DNA of 64,000 nt, from the NCBI GenBank assembly GCA_026398535.1, contig JAPLSQ010000121.1, forward strand, positions 1-64,000, in the 5' to 3' direction. The DNA comes from Candidatus Sumerlaeota bacterium. Its GTDB lineage: Bacteria > Sumerlaeota > Sumerlaeia > Sumerlaeales > Sumerlaeaceae. Positions 62,892 through 64,000 of this stretch are shown here, in pieces. The notes below the pieces were generated by a model. That model saw only the letters and a list, made by a program, of their open reading frames with translations, searched no databases and was not told the origin of the DNA. The position numbers and the translations under genes were made by a program. Every line of letters begins with the position of its first letter. The first letter of the stretch is position 1.

Positions 62892-64000
62892 ATGGCTTGA
62901 GTTCTGCGACGATGGCTATCGAAATGCCAACCAGGAAACCGCCCAGAGCAAGCAGGATCATGCGCGCGATCAGCTTTTTTGTGATCGATGTGTATTCGAT
63001 TGAAGGGGGGACGATGATATCGTATCGCGCCTCCACTGAGGCGCGCTCAAGATCAAGCTGTGTCTGTGCCACCTGGAGCTGTTCCAGCAGCTTGGCATGA
63101 AATTGCTGAGTCACGCCGTAATTGCGGTTCAGTTCCGCGTACACCTTCTGAAGCTCCGGCAATGCCGCGACAATCGATTCAGCCTGTTTCAAATTCGTCG
63201 TTATCTGGTCATACTCTGTTCGCGCAACCTCTTCCTGCACTTCCAATTGATAGACTGCGTCCTGGATGCTCTCGAAAATGGGATTGCGTGTGCGCTCAAT
63301 TTCGGTGTCGGATGTTTTTTGTGCCTGCTCATTAAGCTCCTTCAGAAATCCCACGAGCGCCGTGAGCCGTTTTATTTCGGGGTGGTCATCGGAAAGCTCG
63401 CTGGCGCGCGCCTCGGCCATGTCCTTCTGCGCGCGGACCATCGCGTCCTGATAGGGTTGGGCGCGCTGGGAGGAAATCACTTTGCTCTCCACAAAGAGCT
63501 TTTCCCCGGCCAGCTTTTCCTTGTTGAGTTTGAGTTCAAGGCGTGTCTGGTCAAGCTTGGCCTGAACTTCGATTTTCGCCTGCTGCACTTGGCGCAGGAA
63601 ATAGTAGTGCTCGCGGGCCAGTTCAGGCAATCCATCCGCATGTTTTTCGCGGAATTCCTGCAGGGCAACCTCGCTGTCACGCAACTCCTTGTCGGTCTCC
63701 TTAATCTTCTTCGTCAGGAAATCCGCCTCGCCTTGGATGCCGCGCAATGTTTTCGATATCTCCGTTTCGAGATACATGGCCACATGCGATGACAGAAAGG
63801 TGAACGCCGATTTGGCGTCGCGGCTGGTAAATCGTCCCTGATAGACATGCTCTCCGATGGGATAAAACGAAAGATTCCTCTCAATGCTGAAAATCTGCGC
63901 TTCGGTCGGCGTGGTTTCGCCAAGGCTCTTCAAGGTCAGGGTGATCAGCGGGGAACTGTTGAAGGTTTGTTCTGCCGATCTGAAAAATTCCGTATTCTGG
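62881..64000 (-). CDS. Polysaccharide chain-length determinant (Wzz/GumC-like), 5' end outside window
   Basis: The C-terminal 373 codons of a co-polymerase that sets chain length together with the Wzy protein. The frame is open to the window edge. After a beta-rich part (LITLTLKSLGETTPTEAQ...) comes a long periplasmic coiled coil (about 85 to 300 of the visible part, rich in Glu, Lys, Gln), a Pro-rich stretch (IIVPPSIEYTSITKKL) and a last transmembrane helix (MILLALGGFLVGISIAIVAEL). No tyrosine kinase domain follows. The layout fits the GumC/EpsF class found with exosortase systems, but no exosortase is seen. Confidence 0.85.
   Translation of the reverse strand, partial: QNTEFFRSAEQTFNSSPLITLTLKSLGETTPTEAQIFSIERNLSFYPIGEHVYQGRFTSRDAKSAFTFLSSHVAMYLETEISKTLRGIQGEADFLTKKIKETDKELRDSEVALQEFREKHADGLPELAREHYYFLRQVQQAKIEVQAKLDQTRLELKLNKEKLAGEKLFVESKVISSQRAQPYQDAMVRAQKDMAEARASELSDDHPEIKRLTALVGFLKELNEQAQKTSDTEIERTRNPIFESIQDAVYQLEVQEEVARTEYDQITTNLKQAESIVAALPELQKVYAELNRNYGVTQQFHAKLLEQLQVAQTQLDLERASVEARYDIIVPPSIEYTSITKKLIARMILLALGGFLVGISIAIVAELKPYVI

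Overview
The window looks like chromosomal DNA of an uncultured, probably free-living diderm bacterium with moderately high GC (estimated by eye in the mid-50s percent). Evidence for a Gram-negative envelope is KdsD (Kdo pathway), a stand-alone RfaE2-type heptose nucleotidyltransferase, a SurA/PpiD-type periplasmic isomerase, RlpA, lipoproteins and a Wzx/Wzy/Wzz-like polysaccharide locus. The mix of GH38 and GxGYxYP-type carbohydrate enzymes, golvesin-like domains, Nfn, an AmrS-like radical SAM protein and Asp23/AmaP fits PVC-type or neighbouring candidate phyla (Lentisphaerota, Kiritimatiellota, Sumerlaeota, Hydrogenedentota). The sequence does not let me choose among them. I saw no insertion sequence, prophage, rRNA or CRISPR array. 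No gap between genes exceeds about 300 bases.

Layout. 1-9,000: sugar-use locus on the + strand (GH38-like enzyme cut by the window edge, class C serine hydrolase, two ABC sugar permeases, binding protein, no ATPase), facing a secreted polysaccharide deacetylase and a truncated ORF on the - strand. 9,100-11,850: leuS (-). 12,000-21,840: a long + strand run: Asp23, AmaP, RfaE2-like, a small PcrA-tail-like protein, GatC, NadE, a membrane SpeE-like protein, a possible 52-residue membrane peptide, a radical SAM protein with a twin-arginine-like N-terminus, and a NapH-NapG-like polyferredoxin. 21,880-24,140: orphan molybdenum hydroxylase large subunit (-). 24,300-26,014: TPR protein and a glycosyltransferase that seems to start at CTG (+). 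26,017-28,890: uvrA (-). 29,055-31,330: NfnA/NfnB pair (+). 31,370-36,711: tight - strand operon of a polytopic membrane protein, a clan GH-A glycosidase and a GxGYxYP-type protein. 36,815-38,573: PhoB/PhoR-like pair (-). 38,674-40,677: membrane protein (-) and RlpA (+). 40,695-46,844: a 2,049-residue secreted repeat protein (-). 47,033-47,108: tRNA-Thr(UGU) (-). 47,309-49,596: xseB and dxs (+). 49,617-50,630: kdsD (-). 50,717-55,357: pseudopilin-like protein, periplasmic PPIase, secreted propeller-like protein, lipoprotein and a coupled pair of small ORFs. 55,442-64,000: a polysaccharide operon (-) with chain-length protein, ligase/polymerase, two GT4 enzymes, a WecG-type transferase fused to an eroded initiating-transferase module, an intact initiating transferase and a MurJ/Wzx-type flippase; it continues beyond the window.

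How the parts work together. The left locus imports and processes glycans. The right locus builds and exports a polysaccharide on undecaprenyl phosphate. KdsD and RfaE2 feed LPS-type sugars, and Dxs feeds the isoprenoid carrier. The least explained block is 16,333-21,837, where a SpeE-like membrane protein, a radical SAM enzyme and a membrane polyferredoxin sit in line and the last two both carry Tat-like motifs. This is my best candidate for an undescribed redox or modification system.
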